A stretch of 36,873 nt of DNA from assembly GCA_021621525.1 (NCBI GenBank), contig JAJVUU010000013.1:1-36873 (forward strand), read 5' to 3'. A model generated the notes under the pieces. It was not told the origin of the DNA and searched no databases. It worked only from the letters and a program-made list of their open reading frames with translations. The translations under genes and the position numbers were made by a program. The DNA comes from Caryophanales bacterium (GTDB lineage: Bacteria; Bacillota_I; Bacilli_A; RFN20; CAG-288). This document shows positions 17,052 through 25,455 of the stretch, piece after piece. Position 1 is the stretch's first letter, and each line of letters opens with the position of its first letter.

Positions 17052-19161
17052 GTATATATAACCCCCAATCCAATACGAATAAGACACTTGCGGCAATGAC
17101 GATTGGAAGGATGTTATCGAAGATACCATCCGCCTTGACGACATTGGCAACAGACAACGAATAGATTTCCTGATCGTCCTTTGCAGTAGTAGAAGAACCT
17201 TCCGCCTGCGGATACATGACGAAGAGCTTGACGGTCTGATTGTTCTGTGTGGCATCGGTGGATACCAAAGTCAGTTCATAAGTGCCGACTTCGGTAAGCT
17301 CATAGGACATCGCCTTGACTTCATCGGTATCGAGAGCATCCTGCTCTCCCTCAGGGGTCTTGACGTTGACAGAGGTGACAGAATCAGGAACAGTGAGCGT
17401 CAAAGCATCCCCGACATTGTAGTTGAACTTTCCGACCAAGTCCGGATTGCTGTAATTCAGGAAATTGTAGACTAGGGCGAGGAAGTCATACTTCATCGGG
17501 AGGTTGGAATCCTGAAGGGCAAAGGAGAAGACGACTTCTCTCTGTCCATTCTGGTTCTTACCGGCAAAGATCATCGGAATATTGTCTTCCGTGGCTACGA
17601 TGGTCGTAAAGTCACAGGTTGGACTGACAGCAGAAGTATCATACTTGTAATACTGCTTGACCTGGATGTCATTGAAGGCACAGCCGTTGGTGTACTGCTT
17701 GTACTCATCCGTCTGGTTGTCCGTATACTTCAGTTCGAAGCCACCGGTAGAGTCCTTTTGTTCCAAAACCGTGAATCCAGAATTGTCGACTGTCTTATCC
17801 GTGTTGATAAGCCAGATGGCACCACTGGTAGGAAGCCTGGACGGCGTATAATTTTCAAAGACATAGATTTGATAATTTTCCGTATCTTTGTCGGGAGAAT
17901 AGGCAGAAGTGCTTCTGACCGTGACGTTGTTGGGCTTGTTGGCAGAAGTGCCAAGAGCGTTGAAGGCAGACTTCAGATAACGCGGAGAATCAGAGACAAG
18001 AAGAATATTCGTCTTGGTGCTGACACTTCCGGTCGTCGTGGATGTTCCAAGTGTGGAAGGTCTGTCATAAAGGACAAAGGTATTATCATCGGCGATGGCA
18101 TCCTTGTCGACGATGCTTGCAGAGACGGCAAGGAGGCTGGAGTACTTGCCGTCGTCATTCTTGATGGCTACGGCAGTCTGATTCACGATACCAGCTTCAA
18201 GCTTGTATTTGTGGACTTCGTTGGCGAAGGGTTCTGTAACTTCCTGACCCTTTTCATTGAGATGGGTATAGTAGAAGACAACGGAGACCTCGGCATCGGA
18301 ATCGTAGGACATAAGCTTTGGTTCAAGCTTGATGTAGCTGTGTTCAGTCTGATCGTCGCTGAACTCTCCCTTTCCATAAGAGTAGGTCAGTCCAAGGACG
18401 GCATAGTTTTCTTCAGAAGAACCGACATCGATCAAGCCGACATTGCCGGCCTTGAGAGACTCGGCATTGGCATCGGTGGCAGTCTTTTCAGCTTCGGCAT
18501 CCTTGCCGGTTCCATGATAACGGTCGGTAGCGACATAGCAGGCGCTGGCCTTTCCGTCGGAGAACAGCTTCTGGGCTTCGGACATGGCTTCATCAAGATT
18601 GGAAGAAGCATTCGTGACACTTACAGTTTCCAAGAAACTCTTGAAAGTTTCATGGTTGGCAATGTTGGTGCAGACAGTTCTTGTCTCTTCAGCGGCATAA
18701 ATCAAGGAGAAGGAACTACCGCTATCGGCACTGTCGACCATTTGAATAATATGATCCTTGGCCATCTCGAAGCGAGTCTTCTCACTGTAGACAGGAACCT
18801 CTTTCTTATCGACGACTTCCGTCAAAGGCTTGCCGTCTTCGCCATACTGTCTGGCCTTCATCTTCATGGAAGCTGAGCCGTCAAGGACGAAGACGATGTT
18901 GTCAGTCTGGCCCTTGAGAACGATCTGTGGATGGGCAAGGGCGATGGAAAGACCGGCAATCGTCAGAATCTGGACAATCAAGGAAAGAAGATGCTCGAAC
19001 CTGTGAAGCGGATTTCTCTTCTTGAGGAATTTCTCGGAGAGATCCCAGATATAGGTAGAAGGAGCCGTCTCTTCCTTATATTTGTTCTTAAGAATATAGA
19101 TGATGATTAATACCGGAATTGCCAAAAGGGCAAATAACGCATAGGGATAGAGAAAAGTCAT
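17038..19161 (-). CDS. BatA-like membrane protein with vWA domain
   Basis: A 707-residue protein. It opens with the BatA N-terminal module: helix about 3-22, the basic segment SEKFLKKRNPLHRFEH, helix about 58-76. A vWA domain follows whose MIDAS reads DGSAS (94-98). This DxSxS-compatible motif should bind a divalent metal. A long extracytoplasmic part follows, and a C-terminal helix (IVIAASVLFVLDWGLYI) ends the protein. The four-base overlap with the DUF58 gene and the 14-base overlap with the next vWA gene show tight coupling. BatA and related proteins partner MoxR ATPases; no direct function is shown here. Confidence 0.9.
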   Translation of the reverse strand: MTFLYPYALFALLAIPVLIIIYILKNKYKEETAPSTYIWDLSEKFLKKRNPLHRFEHLLSLIVQILTIAGLSIALAHPQIVLKGQTDNIVFVLDGSASMKMKARQYGEDGKPLTEVVDKKEVPVYSEKTRFEMAKDHIIQMVDSADSGSSFSLIYAAEETRTVCTNIANHETFKSFLETVSVTNASSNLDEAMSEAQKLFSDGKASACYVATDRYHGTGKDAEAEKTATDANAESLKAGNVGLIDVGSSEENYAVLGLTYSYGKGEFSDDQTEHSYIKLEPKLMSYDSDAEVSVVFYYTHLNEKGQEVTEPFANEVHKYKLEAGIVNQTAVAIKNDDGKYSSLLAVSASIVDKDAIADDNTFVLYDRPSTLGTSTTTGSVSTKTNILLVSDSPRYLKSAFNALGTSANKPNNVTVRSTSAYSPDKDTENYQIYVFENYTPSRLPTSGAIWLINTDKTVDNSGFTVLEQKDSTGGFELKYTDNQTDEYKQYTNGCAFNDIQVKQYYKYDTSAVSPTCDFTTIVATEDNIPMIFAGKNQNGQREVVFSFALQDSNLPMKYDFLALVYNFLNYSNPDLVGKFNYNVGDALTLTVPDSVTSVNVKTPEGEQDALDTDEVKAMSYELTEVGTYELTLVSTDATQNNQTVKLFVMYPQAEGSSTTAKDDQEIYSLSVANVVKADGIFDNILPIVIAASVLFVLDWGLYIHEQY

Positions 19162-20033
19162 TTGATAATCCCCCTTTGTACCATTTTGTGCAAGAAGATT
19201 TCCTTCATGGAATCCTTGGTGGATACCTGGACGAAATCAGCCTCTCTGGCCTGGCAGAAGCCTTCGATACGCTTTGTGACGAAATCGATGGCCTTCTTAT
19301 AGGCGTTGATGACATCACGGGTGATGTTGTTCTTGTACGTCTTGTCGTCATTTTCACCATCATGAATGATGGTCTTTCCGCGAAGCGTCGGATGAAGCTC
19401 CTCATCAGCCAAAACCTGGATGCAGAGGACATCACGTCTCTTGCTTCTAAGATAATCGATGGCATCCGTGAAGTTGTTGTCCGTAAGGAAGTCAGAGATG
19501 ATGATGGATCTGCCATCACCATAGCCGACATTGGAACGGACGATGGCATCAGAGAGCTGTGTTTCTCCCTCAAACCGGATGGTGTTCATCTGGGCAATGG
19601 AATTCATATAGGAATCCTTGCCGACGAGGTTCTCAAGAATCGGTTTCGCATGATTGCCAATCAAGGCATAGACGTTGGCCTTATCCATTTCGTTGACGGA
19701 AAGATAAGCCAAAGTGGAAGCAAGACGAATGGCATAGTCACCTTTGCCGAAGAAAGACATGGAGGCAGAAGTATCAACATAGATTTTGGTCTGCATCTGT
19801 CTTTCATCCAGATACAGCTTCAGATACATCTTTTCGAACTTGCCGTACAGATTCCAATCGATCTTGGTGATATCATCACCTTCGATGTAGTCTCTGTAAT
19901 CGGCAAATTCACAGGATGAACCGAACTTCTTGGACTTGTGGTTCCCACCGAAAAGACCGGCGACATTGTCTTTCACAGACAAAGAGAAAAGTTCGATTTG
20001 CTGAAGAAATTGTTCGTCGATCACTTGTTTCAT
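19158..20033 (-). CDS. DUF58 domain-containing protein
   Basis: A 291-residue protein with the DUF58 core SCEFADYRDYIEGDDITKID-W (about residues 40-60), followed by a vWA-like fold whose first strand reads KIYVDTSASM. DUF58 proteins are almost always encoded next to MoxR ATPases and vWA proteins, as here: moxR ends four bases before this start, and the next gene overlaps the stop by four bases. It is probably cytoplasmic, since no membrane segment was seen, and may link the ATPase to the membrane vWA pair (inference). Confidence 0.93.
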   Translation of the reverse strand: MKQVIDEQFLQQIELFSLSVKDNVAGLFGGNHKSKKFGSSCEFADYRDYIEGDDITKIDWNLYGKFEKMYLKLYLDERQMQTKIYVDTSASMSFFGKGDYAIRLASTLAYLSVNEMDKANVYALIGNHAKPILENLVGKDSYMNSIAQMNTIRFEGETQLSDAIVRSNVGYGDGRSIIISDFLTDNNFTDAIDYLRSKRRDVLCIQVLADEELHPTLRGKTIIHDGENDDKTYKNNITRDVINAYKKAIDFVTKRIEGFCQAREADFVQVSTKDSMKEIFLHKMVQRGIIK

Positions 20034-20037
20034 GGGT

Positions 20038-21024
20038 TTACTTCTTCTTTCTGTTTTCTTTGATCAAAAGTCCGATGACCTTATCGATATCAAGGCCTTC
20101 GTTGATGGCATTGTAGTTGATCTTGATTCTATGACGGAGGACAGGATAGGCAAGAGCATCGATGTCATCATAGGAGACATTGTAGTTGCCATGGATCAAA
20201 GCACGGATCTTGGCGCCGGTAATCAAAGCCTGGCAGGCACGAGGAGAGGCACCATAACGGATGTACTTATTGGCAGTCTCGCTCGGATCTTCAAGTTCCG
20301 GATGTGAGGAATGGACAAGCTTCATGGCATAATCAAGGACTTCAGGAATGCACGGAACGCTCTTGGCAAGCTGACGCATGGCAAGAATGGTCGGTCCATC
20401 GACAACCTTGACAGCATTTTCGTCCATGGTCTTCTGAGTCATACCAACGATGTCGCCGAGTTCCTTGACCGTCGGGAATCCCATGATGACCTTGAACATG
20501 AAACGGTCCATCTGGGCTTCCGGAAGAGGATAGGTACCATCCTGTTCAATCGGGTTATCGGTAGCAAGGACGAAGAAAGGTTCCTGCATCTGATAGGTTA
20601 CACCGCTGACGGTGACCTTGTGTTCCTGCATAACTTCAAGCATGGCAGACTGGGTCTTCGGAGTAGCACGGTTGATTTCATCGGCGAGAATGATCTGGGC
20701 GAAGATAGGACCCTTCTGGAAGGAAGTGACCAAGTTGCCGTTCTCATCCTTACGGATGATGTTGGTACCAGTGACATCATTCGGCATCAAATCCGGTGTG
20801 AACTGGATACGGGAGAATGGAAGGGAGAGAGTCTGTCCCAAAGAACGGACAAGACGGGTCTTACCGGTACCAGGGACACCTTCGAGAAGGACGTTACCAC
20901 CGGCAATGACGGCAATGATGACGGAATCGATGACCTCTTCCTGACCGACGATATCCTTATGGAGTTCGGTCTTGATCTTTTCGACAGAAGTACTGAAATC
21001 TTTGATAAGCTGTTCGTTTTCCAT
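20038..21024 (-). CDS. MoxR family AAA+ ATPase
   Basis: A 328-residue AAA+ ATPase of the MoxR (AAA_3) family. It has Walker A GVPGTGKT (49-56), Walker B ILADEINRA (DE at 115-116), sensor 1 ATDNPIEQDGTYPLPEAQMDRF and a C-terminal lid with YGASPRA. MoxR ATPases act as chaperone-like factors for the maturation of vWA-containing complexes. This fits the order moxR, DUF58, vWA, vWA. An AAGGA site lies about ten bases before the ATG. The gene starts 64 bases after the membrane protein at 21089-22816, with no terminator between them. Confidence 0.95.
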   Translation of the reverse strand: MENEQLIKDFSTSVEKIKTELHKDIVGQEEVIDSVIIAVIAGGNVLLEGVPGTGKTRLVRSLGQTLSLPFSRIQFTPDLMPNDVTGTNIIRKDENGNLVTSFQKGPIFAQIILADEINRATPKTQSAMLEVMQEHKVTVSGVTYQMQEPFFVLATDNPIEQDGTYPLPEAQMDRFMFKVIMGFPTVKELGDIVGMTQKTMDENAVKVVDGPTILAMRQLAKSVPCIPEVLDYAMKLVHSSHPELEDPSETANKYIRYGASPRACQALITGAKIRALIHGNYNVSYDDIDALAYPVLRHRIKINYNAINEGLDIDKVIGLLIKENRKKK

Positions 21025-21088
21025 TTTTAAGTTTCCTTATATCTATATTGTTATGAATCGAATTCGTAAACCTTTTGATATTGTCAGA

Positions 21089-22816
21089 TTATGGATTCTT
21101 GGTTCCGGAGTTGTCGGAATTGCCATAAAGAGAATCGAAGTAGTCACTGACGGCATCGGATAAGTCACCATCGCCGGCATCATTCTTGGCATCGCCCTGG
21201 CTTTCGCCGATGACATCGCCATATTTCTTGGTTTCGCCGTCTTGGAAGACCTTGTCGTTTCCGGCATAGTTGGTCTGACCGGAACCATTGGTGGCACCAT
21301 CACCGCTGGAATCGTTATCGGAAGAGCTGTCGCCCTTTCCGCTAGAACCATTGCCGGGCTGATCACCGCTTCCGCTGTCATTGTTTCCCTCGTCATTGCC
21401 ATCCTGGTTTCCGTCTCCATCGCCGGTTTCACCCTTATCGCCATTTTCGCCATCGTTTTTGTCTCCGTCTCCGTCACTGTCGTTGTCGCCGTTTTCATCA
21501 CCATCTCCATCACCATCGCCATCTCCCTCGCCTTCTTGCTTGGAAGGATCGACGAGCTGGTCCATCAGTTTCTTGACCTCTTCGCCAAGCTGGGTGTTGG
21601 TGGCTTCGAGGTTGATGGCGTCCGTCAGCTCCTTGATGCAGGTGTTAAAGACTTCCTTCGTCTTGGCCTGGGCCTCGGTGGCACCGATGCCCTTGTCGGA
21701 CCAAAGGTCCTCGTCGACGCCCCTCTTGACCTCGTCGTAGCGGATCTTCATGTCCGCCGAGACCATGGAGAGGTTCTTCTGGAAGGTATTCAGGGCGATG
21801 TACATCGCATTGTCGTTCTTTACGCCGGAGGCATCCAGGGCCTTCTTGACAAAGTCGACCGTCCTGTTGACGATGTCGGCATAGCCATCATAGCATTCCA
21901 ATACGCCCAGATCGTGGTTGTCTCCGTCCTTCATGCGGGAGATGACATAGTCGCGAAGCTCGGCAAGCGTGCCGGACGTCTCGGAGGTGTCGACCTCCGT
22001 GATGGCCTTGGCAAGCCTGAAGAGGATCTGCTCGAGGTCTCCGAGTTCGTCATACCGGTCTTCCGTGAGGTCTCCCAGGACTTCCTTCTTCAGTGCAGGT
22101 CCGATCTCGTCGCTGGTGTTGGCCTTGGCGACGGCCTCGTCGACGAGGATCTTGGCTGCGTCGACCTTGGCCTGCCTGGAGTCGATGCTGTCGTCTCCCT
22201 CAAGCTGGCTCTGCAGGTTGTCGAGGATCTTCAGGAGATCCTCCTGGAGGTCCTTGGCGGCACCGGACTTGTCGATGAGGTCGGCAATGTCCTTGATGAT
22301 CTCGTCCGTCTTCTTGTTGGTATTGTCAATGTCGTCGATCTTGTCGTCTACGGCATGCTTGATCATCGGGGTGAACATGCTTGCCGTGAAGACGCTGGCT
22401 CCGAAGATGAGGGCGGGGATGCTGAAGGCCGCTACCTTGAGCGGGACGGCCTTGGCAGGCTTCTCCTCGAGGCGGTAGTCCGCATCGTCCCTCTGCCTGT
22501 CGATGAGCAGGCCGTTCTGGTCCTTGTACTCGACCATGGTGGCGACCTTCTCCTGGAGCTCAAGGTCCTCGTCGACCCTTGCCGCGACCTTCTTGTCGTC
22601 AGGCTTGGTGAAGACGAAGAGGAGCACGAAGGAAAGGACGAATGCTGCCAGTCCTATGCCCAGATAGATGGCCCAGTGGATCATCGCGCTGCAGAGAGCA
22701 GTGATGCCTACGACAAGGCCAGCCGTTGTCAGTCCTATGGCCAGGGCGAAGAGTGCCGTCCTGAGCGTGTGTTCCAGAAGAAGTCTCTTCTTGAACTTGT
22801 TGAAATTCTCGTTCAT
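21089..22816 (-). CDS. Three-helix membrane protein with acidic Gly/Asp-rich linker, copy 1
   Basis: A 575-residue protein of a family I cannot name; it resembles DUF4175-type proteins found beside MoxR operons. Membrane helices lie at about 21-43, 47-70 and 126-148. A helical, charged region (about 155-425) follows, then a linker of about 95 residues rich in Asp, Gly, Asn, Ser and Glu with DGDGDGD-type runs, and a conserved C-terminus (TNYAGNDKVF, DLSDAVSDYF, NSGTKNP). The start at 22816 has AAGGAGG eight bases upstream. It heads the operon leading into moxR. The first 425 codons are the same as in the copy at 23358-25079. The coding sequence is visibly richer in GC than its neighbours. Confidence 0.85.
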   Translation of the reverse strand: MNENFNKFKKRLLLEHTLRTALFALAIGLTTAGLVVGITALCSAMIHWAIYLGIGLAAFVLSFVLLFVFTKPDDKKVAARVDEDLELQEKVATMVEYKDQNGLLIDRQRDDADYRLEEKPAKAVPLKVAAFSIPALIFGASVFTASMFTPMIKHAVDDKIDDIDNTNKKTDEIIKDIADLIDKSGAAKDLQEDLLKILDNLQSQLEGDDSIDSRQAKVDAAKILVDEAVAKANTSDEIGPALKKEVLGDLTEDRYDELGDLEQILFRLAKAITEVDTSETSGTLAELRDYVISRMKDGDNHDLGVLECYDGYADIVNRTVDFVKKALDASGVKNDNAMYIALNTFQKNLSMVSADMKIRYDEVKRGVDEDLWSDKGIGATEAQAKTKEVFNTCIKELTDAINLEATNTQLGEEVKKLMDQLVDPSKQEGEGDGDGDGDGDENGDNDSDGDGDKNDGENGDKGETGDGDGNQDGNDEGNNDSGSGDQPGNGSSGKGDSSSDNDSSGDGATNGSGQTNYAGNDKVFQDGETKKYGDVIGESQGDAKNDAGDGDLSDAVSDYFDSLYGNSDNSGTKNP

Positions 22817-22831
22817 ATTGGAATCCTCCTT
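21540..22831 (-). repeat. 1292-bp direct repeat, copy 1
   Basis: This block matches 23803-25094 at a constant offset of 2263 bases with no gap, and no mismatch was seen on reading. It runs from the ribosome binding site through codon 425. Outside the block both flanks differ at once. Confidence 0.95.
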
Positions 22832-22856
22832 ACCATATTTATATATAAACAAAATT

Positions 22857-22871
22857 GTTCCGAATCGGAAC
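22857..22871. promoter_or_regulatory. Perfect inverted repeat at the likely transcription start of copy 1
   Basis: GTTCCGA-A-TCGGAAC, 7-bp arms with a one-base centre, lies six bases downstream of the -10 box of the candidate promoter and upstream of the ribosome binding site. This is a typical operator position. The regulator is unknown. Confidence 0.5.
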
Positions 22872-22877
22872 GATAAA

Positions 22878-22906
22878 ATAATAAAGGTTTTAAGGCTTTT
22901 AGTAAA
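22878..22906 (-). promoter_or_regulatory. Promoter of the copy 1-moxR operon
   Basis: TTTACT (22906-22901), a 17-base spacer and TATTAT (22883-22878) on the minus strand, about 60 bases before the start codon. A second small palindrome, CCTGAA-AA-TTCAGG (22908-22921), lies just upstream of the -35 box. The remainder, 22922-23278, is AT-rich with long T runs and a 9-bp inverted repeat at 23214-23236; nothing else was recognised. Confidence 0.55.
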
Positions 22907-23278
22907 ACCTGAAAATTCAGGATATTCTATTTTAAAGTTTGGAAATTTGTCGATTTTTTCCTCTTTTTAACGTTTTTTTATGTTTTTTTCAAAAATAAAT
23001 GGCAATCGTTTTTCCTGTAAGTGCTTTCAATCCAATTTGCTTTTTCTTCTATTTTGACTATTATCGTCTATTTTTTGAAAAACCTTAAAATATTAAGGCA
23101 TTTTTAAAGATTATCTTTTTCTCATTATTTCTTGCTTTTTTCACGTTTTTCAACAAAGAAAGCACTTCAGCAAAAAGGGGAGTTCAAAAATTAAAGTTAG
23201 TCTTGTTTAACTGAAGCTTAAAGCCAATTTAAGCTTTCTTAAAGCAAAAAAGTTCCTTTCTTCATCCCTGCTGACATC

Positions 23279-23329
23279 AAAAAAACCAGGTTCCCAAATG
23301 ATTTTTTGTTTCATTCAGAATACCTGGTT
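23279..23329 (-). terminator. Intrinsic terminator after copy 2
   Basis: On the minus strand AACCAGGT (23329-23322) pairs with ACCTGGTT (23291-23284), followed by a T run to 23279. It lies 28 bases after the copy 2 stop, so copy 2 is a transcription unit separate from the moxR operon. Confidence 0.85.
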
Positions 23330-23357
23330 TCAATCTTTTCTTAAGACTCAGTCAGAA

Positions 23358-25079
23358 CTACGGATTCTTGGTTCCGGAGTTGTCAGTGTTTCCATAGAGA
23401 AAATCGAAGTAACCGCTGACGGCATCGGATAAGTCACCACTATCAGCGTCATTCTTGGCTTCACCCTGGCTTTCGCCGATGACATTTCCATACTCCTGGG
23501 TCTTGCCATCTACATAGACGCTATCGTTTCCGGCATAGTTGGTCTCACCGGAACCATTTGTCTTACCTTCTCCCTTATTCGGATTATCAGTAGTGTCGTT
23601 ACCTGTTCCCTCATTGCCATTACCCTGATTCTTGCCACCATTGCCTTGATTGGTATTACCTTCCTGATTGTCTTTGCCTTCATTATCGCCTTTTCCTTCG
23701 TTGCCCTCTCCTCCATTCTCATCATCTTTGTTTCCGTTTCCCTGATTATCGTCGTCCTTCCCATCATTGCCTTCTTCACCTTCGTTGCCTTCGTTTCCTT
23801 GTTTGGAAGGATCGACGAGCTGGTCCATCAGTTTCTTGACCTCTTCGCCAAGCTGGGTGTTGGTGGCTTCGAGGTTGATGGCGTCCGTCAGCTCCTTGAT
23901 GCAGGTGTTAAAGACTTCCTTCGTCTTGGCCTGGGCCTCGGTGGCACCGATGCCCTTGTCGGACCAAAGGTCCTCGTCGACGCCCCTCTTGACCTCGTCG
24001 TAGCGGATCTTCATGTCCGCCGAGACCATGGAGAGGTTCTTCTGGAAGGTATTCAGGGCGATGTACATCGCATTGTCGTTCTTTACGCCGGAGGCATCCA
24101 GGGCCTTCTTGACAAAGTCGACCGTCCTGTTGACGATGTCGGCATAGCCATCATAGCATTCCAATACGCCCAGATCGTGGTTGTCTCCGTCCTTCATGCG
24201 GGAGATGACATAGTCGCGAAGCTCGGCAAGCGTGCCGGACGTCTCGGAGGTGTCGACCTCCGTGATGGCCTTGGCAAGCCTGAAGAGGATCTGCTCGAGG
24301 TCTCCGAGTTCGTCATACCGGTCTTCCGTGAGGTCTCCCAGGACTTCCTTCTTCAGTGCAGGTCCGATCTCGTCGCTGGTGTTGGCCTTGGCGACGGCCT
24401 CGTCGACGAGGATCTTGGCTGCGTCGACCTTGGCCTGCCTGGAGTCGATGCTGTCGTCTCCCTCAAGCTGGCTCTGCAGGTTGTCGAGGATCTTCAGGAG
24501 ATCCTCCTGGAGGTCCTTGGCGGCACCGGACTTGTCGATGAGGTCGGCAATGTCCTTGATGATCTCGTCCGTCTTCTTGTTGGTATTGTCAATGTCGTCG
24601 ATCTTGTCGTCTACGGCATGCTTGATCATCGGGGTGAACATGCTTGCCGTGAAGACGCTGGCTCCGAAGATGAGGGCGGGGATGCTGAAGGCCGCTACCT
24701 TGAGCGGGACGGCCTTGGCAGGCTTCTCCTCGAGGCGGTAGTCCGCATCGTCCCTCTGCCTGTCGATGAGCAGGCCGTTCTGGTCCTTGTACTCGACCAT
24801 GGTGGCGACCTTCTCCTGGAGCTCAAGGTCCTCGTCGACCCTTGCCGCGACCTTCTTGTCGTCAGGCTTGGTGAAGACGAAGAGGAGCACGAAGGAAAGG
24901 ACGAATGCTGCCAGTCCTATGCCCAGATAGATGGCCCAGTGGATCATCGCGCTGCAGAGAGCAGTGATGCCTACGACAAGGCCAGCCGTTGTCAGTCCTA
25001 TGGCCAGGGCGAAGAGTGCCGTCCTGAGCGTGTGTTCCAGAAGAAGTCTCTTCTTGAACTTGTTGAAATTCTCGTTCAT
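23358..25079 (-). CDS. Three-helix membrane protein with Asn/Gly/Glu-rich linker, copy 2
   Basis: A 573-residue paralogue of the gene at 21089-22816, with the same first 425 residues. The following linker is different: rich in Asn, Gly, Glu, Lys and Asp, with NEGNEGEEGND and KGDNEGKDNQ-type runs instead of Asp-Gly repeats. The last 70 or so residues are again similar (TNYAGNDSVY, DLSDAVSGYF, NSGTKNP). AAGGAGG precedes the ATG at 25079; a start eight codons earlier is possible but lacks such a site. It has its own terminator and a leader with a hairpin and a cre-like site, so it may be expressed under different conditions from copy 1. Confidence 0.85.
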   Translation of the reverse strand: MNENFNKFKKRLLLEHTLRTALFALAIGLTTAGLVVGITALCSAMIHWAIYLGIGLAAFVLSFVLLFVFTKPDDKKVAARVDEDLELQEKVATMVEYKDQNGLLIDRQRDDADYRLEEKPAKAVPLKVAAFSIPALIFGASVFTASMFTPMIKHAVDDKIDDIDNTNKKTDEIIKDIADLIDKSGAAKDLQEDLLKILDNLQSQLEGDDSIDSRQAKVDAAKILVDEAVAKANTSDEIGPALKKEVLGDLTEDRYDELGDLEQILFRLAKAITEVDTSETSGTLAELRDYVISRMKDGDNHDLGVLECYDGYADIVNRTVDFVKKALDASGVKNDNAMYIALNTFQKNLSMVSADMKIRYDEVKRGVDEDLWSDKGIGATEAQAKTKEVFNTCIKELTDAINLEATNTQLGEEVKKLMDQLVDPSKQGNEGNEGEEGNDGKDDDNQGNGNKDDENGGEGNEGKGDNEGKDNQEGNTNQGNGGKNQGNGNEGTGNDTTDNPNKGEGKTNGSGETNYAGNDSVYVDGKTQEYGNVIGESQGEAKNDADSGDLSDAVSGYFDFLYGNTDNSGTKNP

Positions 25080-25094
25080 ATTGGAATCCTCCTT
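23803..25094 (-). repeat. 1292-bp direct repeat, copy 2
   Basis: Partner of 21540-22831, with the same bases at a constant offset. Codon use is GC-rich compared with the neighbouring vWA and lipoprotein genes. Confidence 0.95.
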
Positions 25095-25162
25095 TGTTCT
25101 CAAAAGTCAGGTAGCTGGTTACCTTGGAGTGCCTATATGATAAATAAGAAGACTTGGAAAAG

Positions 25163-25214
25163 AAAAGCATTGCCTTTCAATCAAAAATTGGTTTTTATGA
25201 AAAACAATGCTTTT
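25163..25214 (-). terminator. Hairpin in the leader of copy 2 (terminator or attenuator)
   Basis: AAAAGCATTG (25163-25172) pairs perfectly with CAATGCTTTT (25205-25214), with a smaller CAAT/ATTG stem in the loop. On the minus strand it is followed by TTTTCTTTT, and on the plus strand by TTTTTT. Since the upstream lipoprotein already has a terminator at 25421-25448, this one may act on copy 2 transcription. Confidence 0.6.
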
Positions 25215-25274
25215 TTGATATATTTTTTAAAATAGTTATTTATTTTGCTAAATATTAAAGAAATCCATTTATTT

Positions 25275-25290
25275 TTGGTAGCGCTATCAA
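25275..25290. promoter_or_regulatory. LacI-family/cre-like operator
   Basis: TTGGTAGCGCTATCAA is a near-perfect palindrome around a central CG. It fits the CcpA cre pattern TGWNANCGNTNWCA at all but one specified position. It lies between the lipoprotein terminator and copy 2, in AT-rich DNA that probably holds the copy 2 promoter. Confidence 0.45.
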
Positions 25291-25420
25291 AACGTGTGTT
25301 TTGTCAGTTCCCTTTTCCTTTCTTCAATTTTCTTCCTTAAAACGCTTTTAAGGTTCAGAACATGAAAGGTGCTTTTTCAGCCTTGAACGAAACAAAAATC
25401 CAAACAGGATTTGTCTCTCT

Positions 25421-25448
25421 TTAAAAGGGCAGCCATTTCTGGCTGCCC
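25421..25448 (-). terminator. Terminator of the repeat lipoprotein
   Basis: On the minus strand GGGCAGCC-AGAAAT-GGCTGCCC (25448-25427), a perfect 8-bp GC-rich stem, is followed by TTTTAA. It starts eight bases after the stop. Confidence 0.9.
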
Positions 25449-25455
25449 ATAGGAT

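Noticed and set aside
23214..23236. 9-bp inverted repeat AAGCTTAAA/TTTAAGCTT as a terminator
   Set aside because: No T-run follows on the minus strand, and the real terminator of copy 2 lies at 23279-23329.
21242..25235. Long open frames on the plus strand across both paralogues (544 and 529 codons)
   Set aside because: They are antisense shadows produced by the GC-rich third positions of the real minus-strand genes, which have ribosome binding sites, membrane helices and a conserved end. The antisense products are compositionally odd and have no such signals.
25335..25353. CCTTAAAA/TTTTAAGG inverted repeat as a second terminator of the lipoprotein
   Set aside because: It is AT-rich, is not followed by a T-run, and a GC-rich terminator precedes it.
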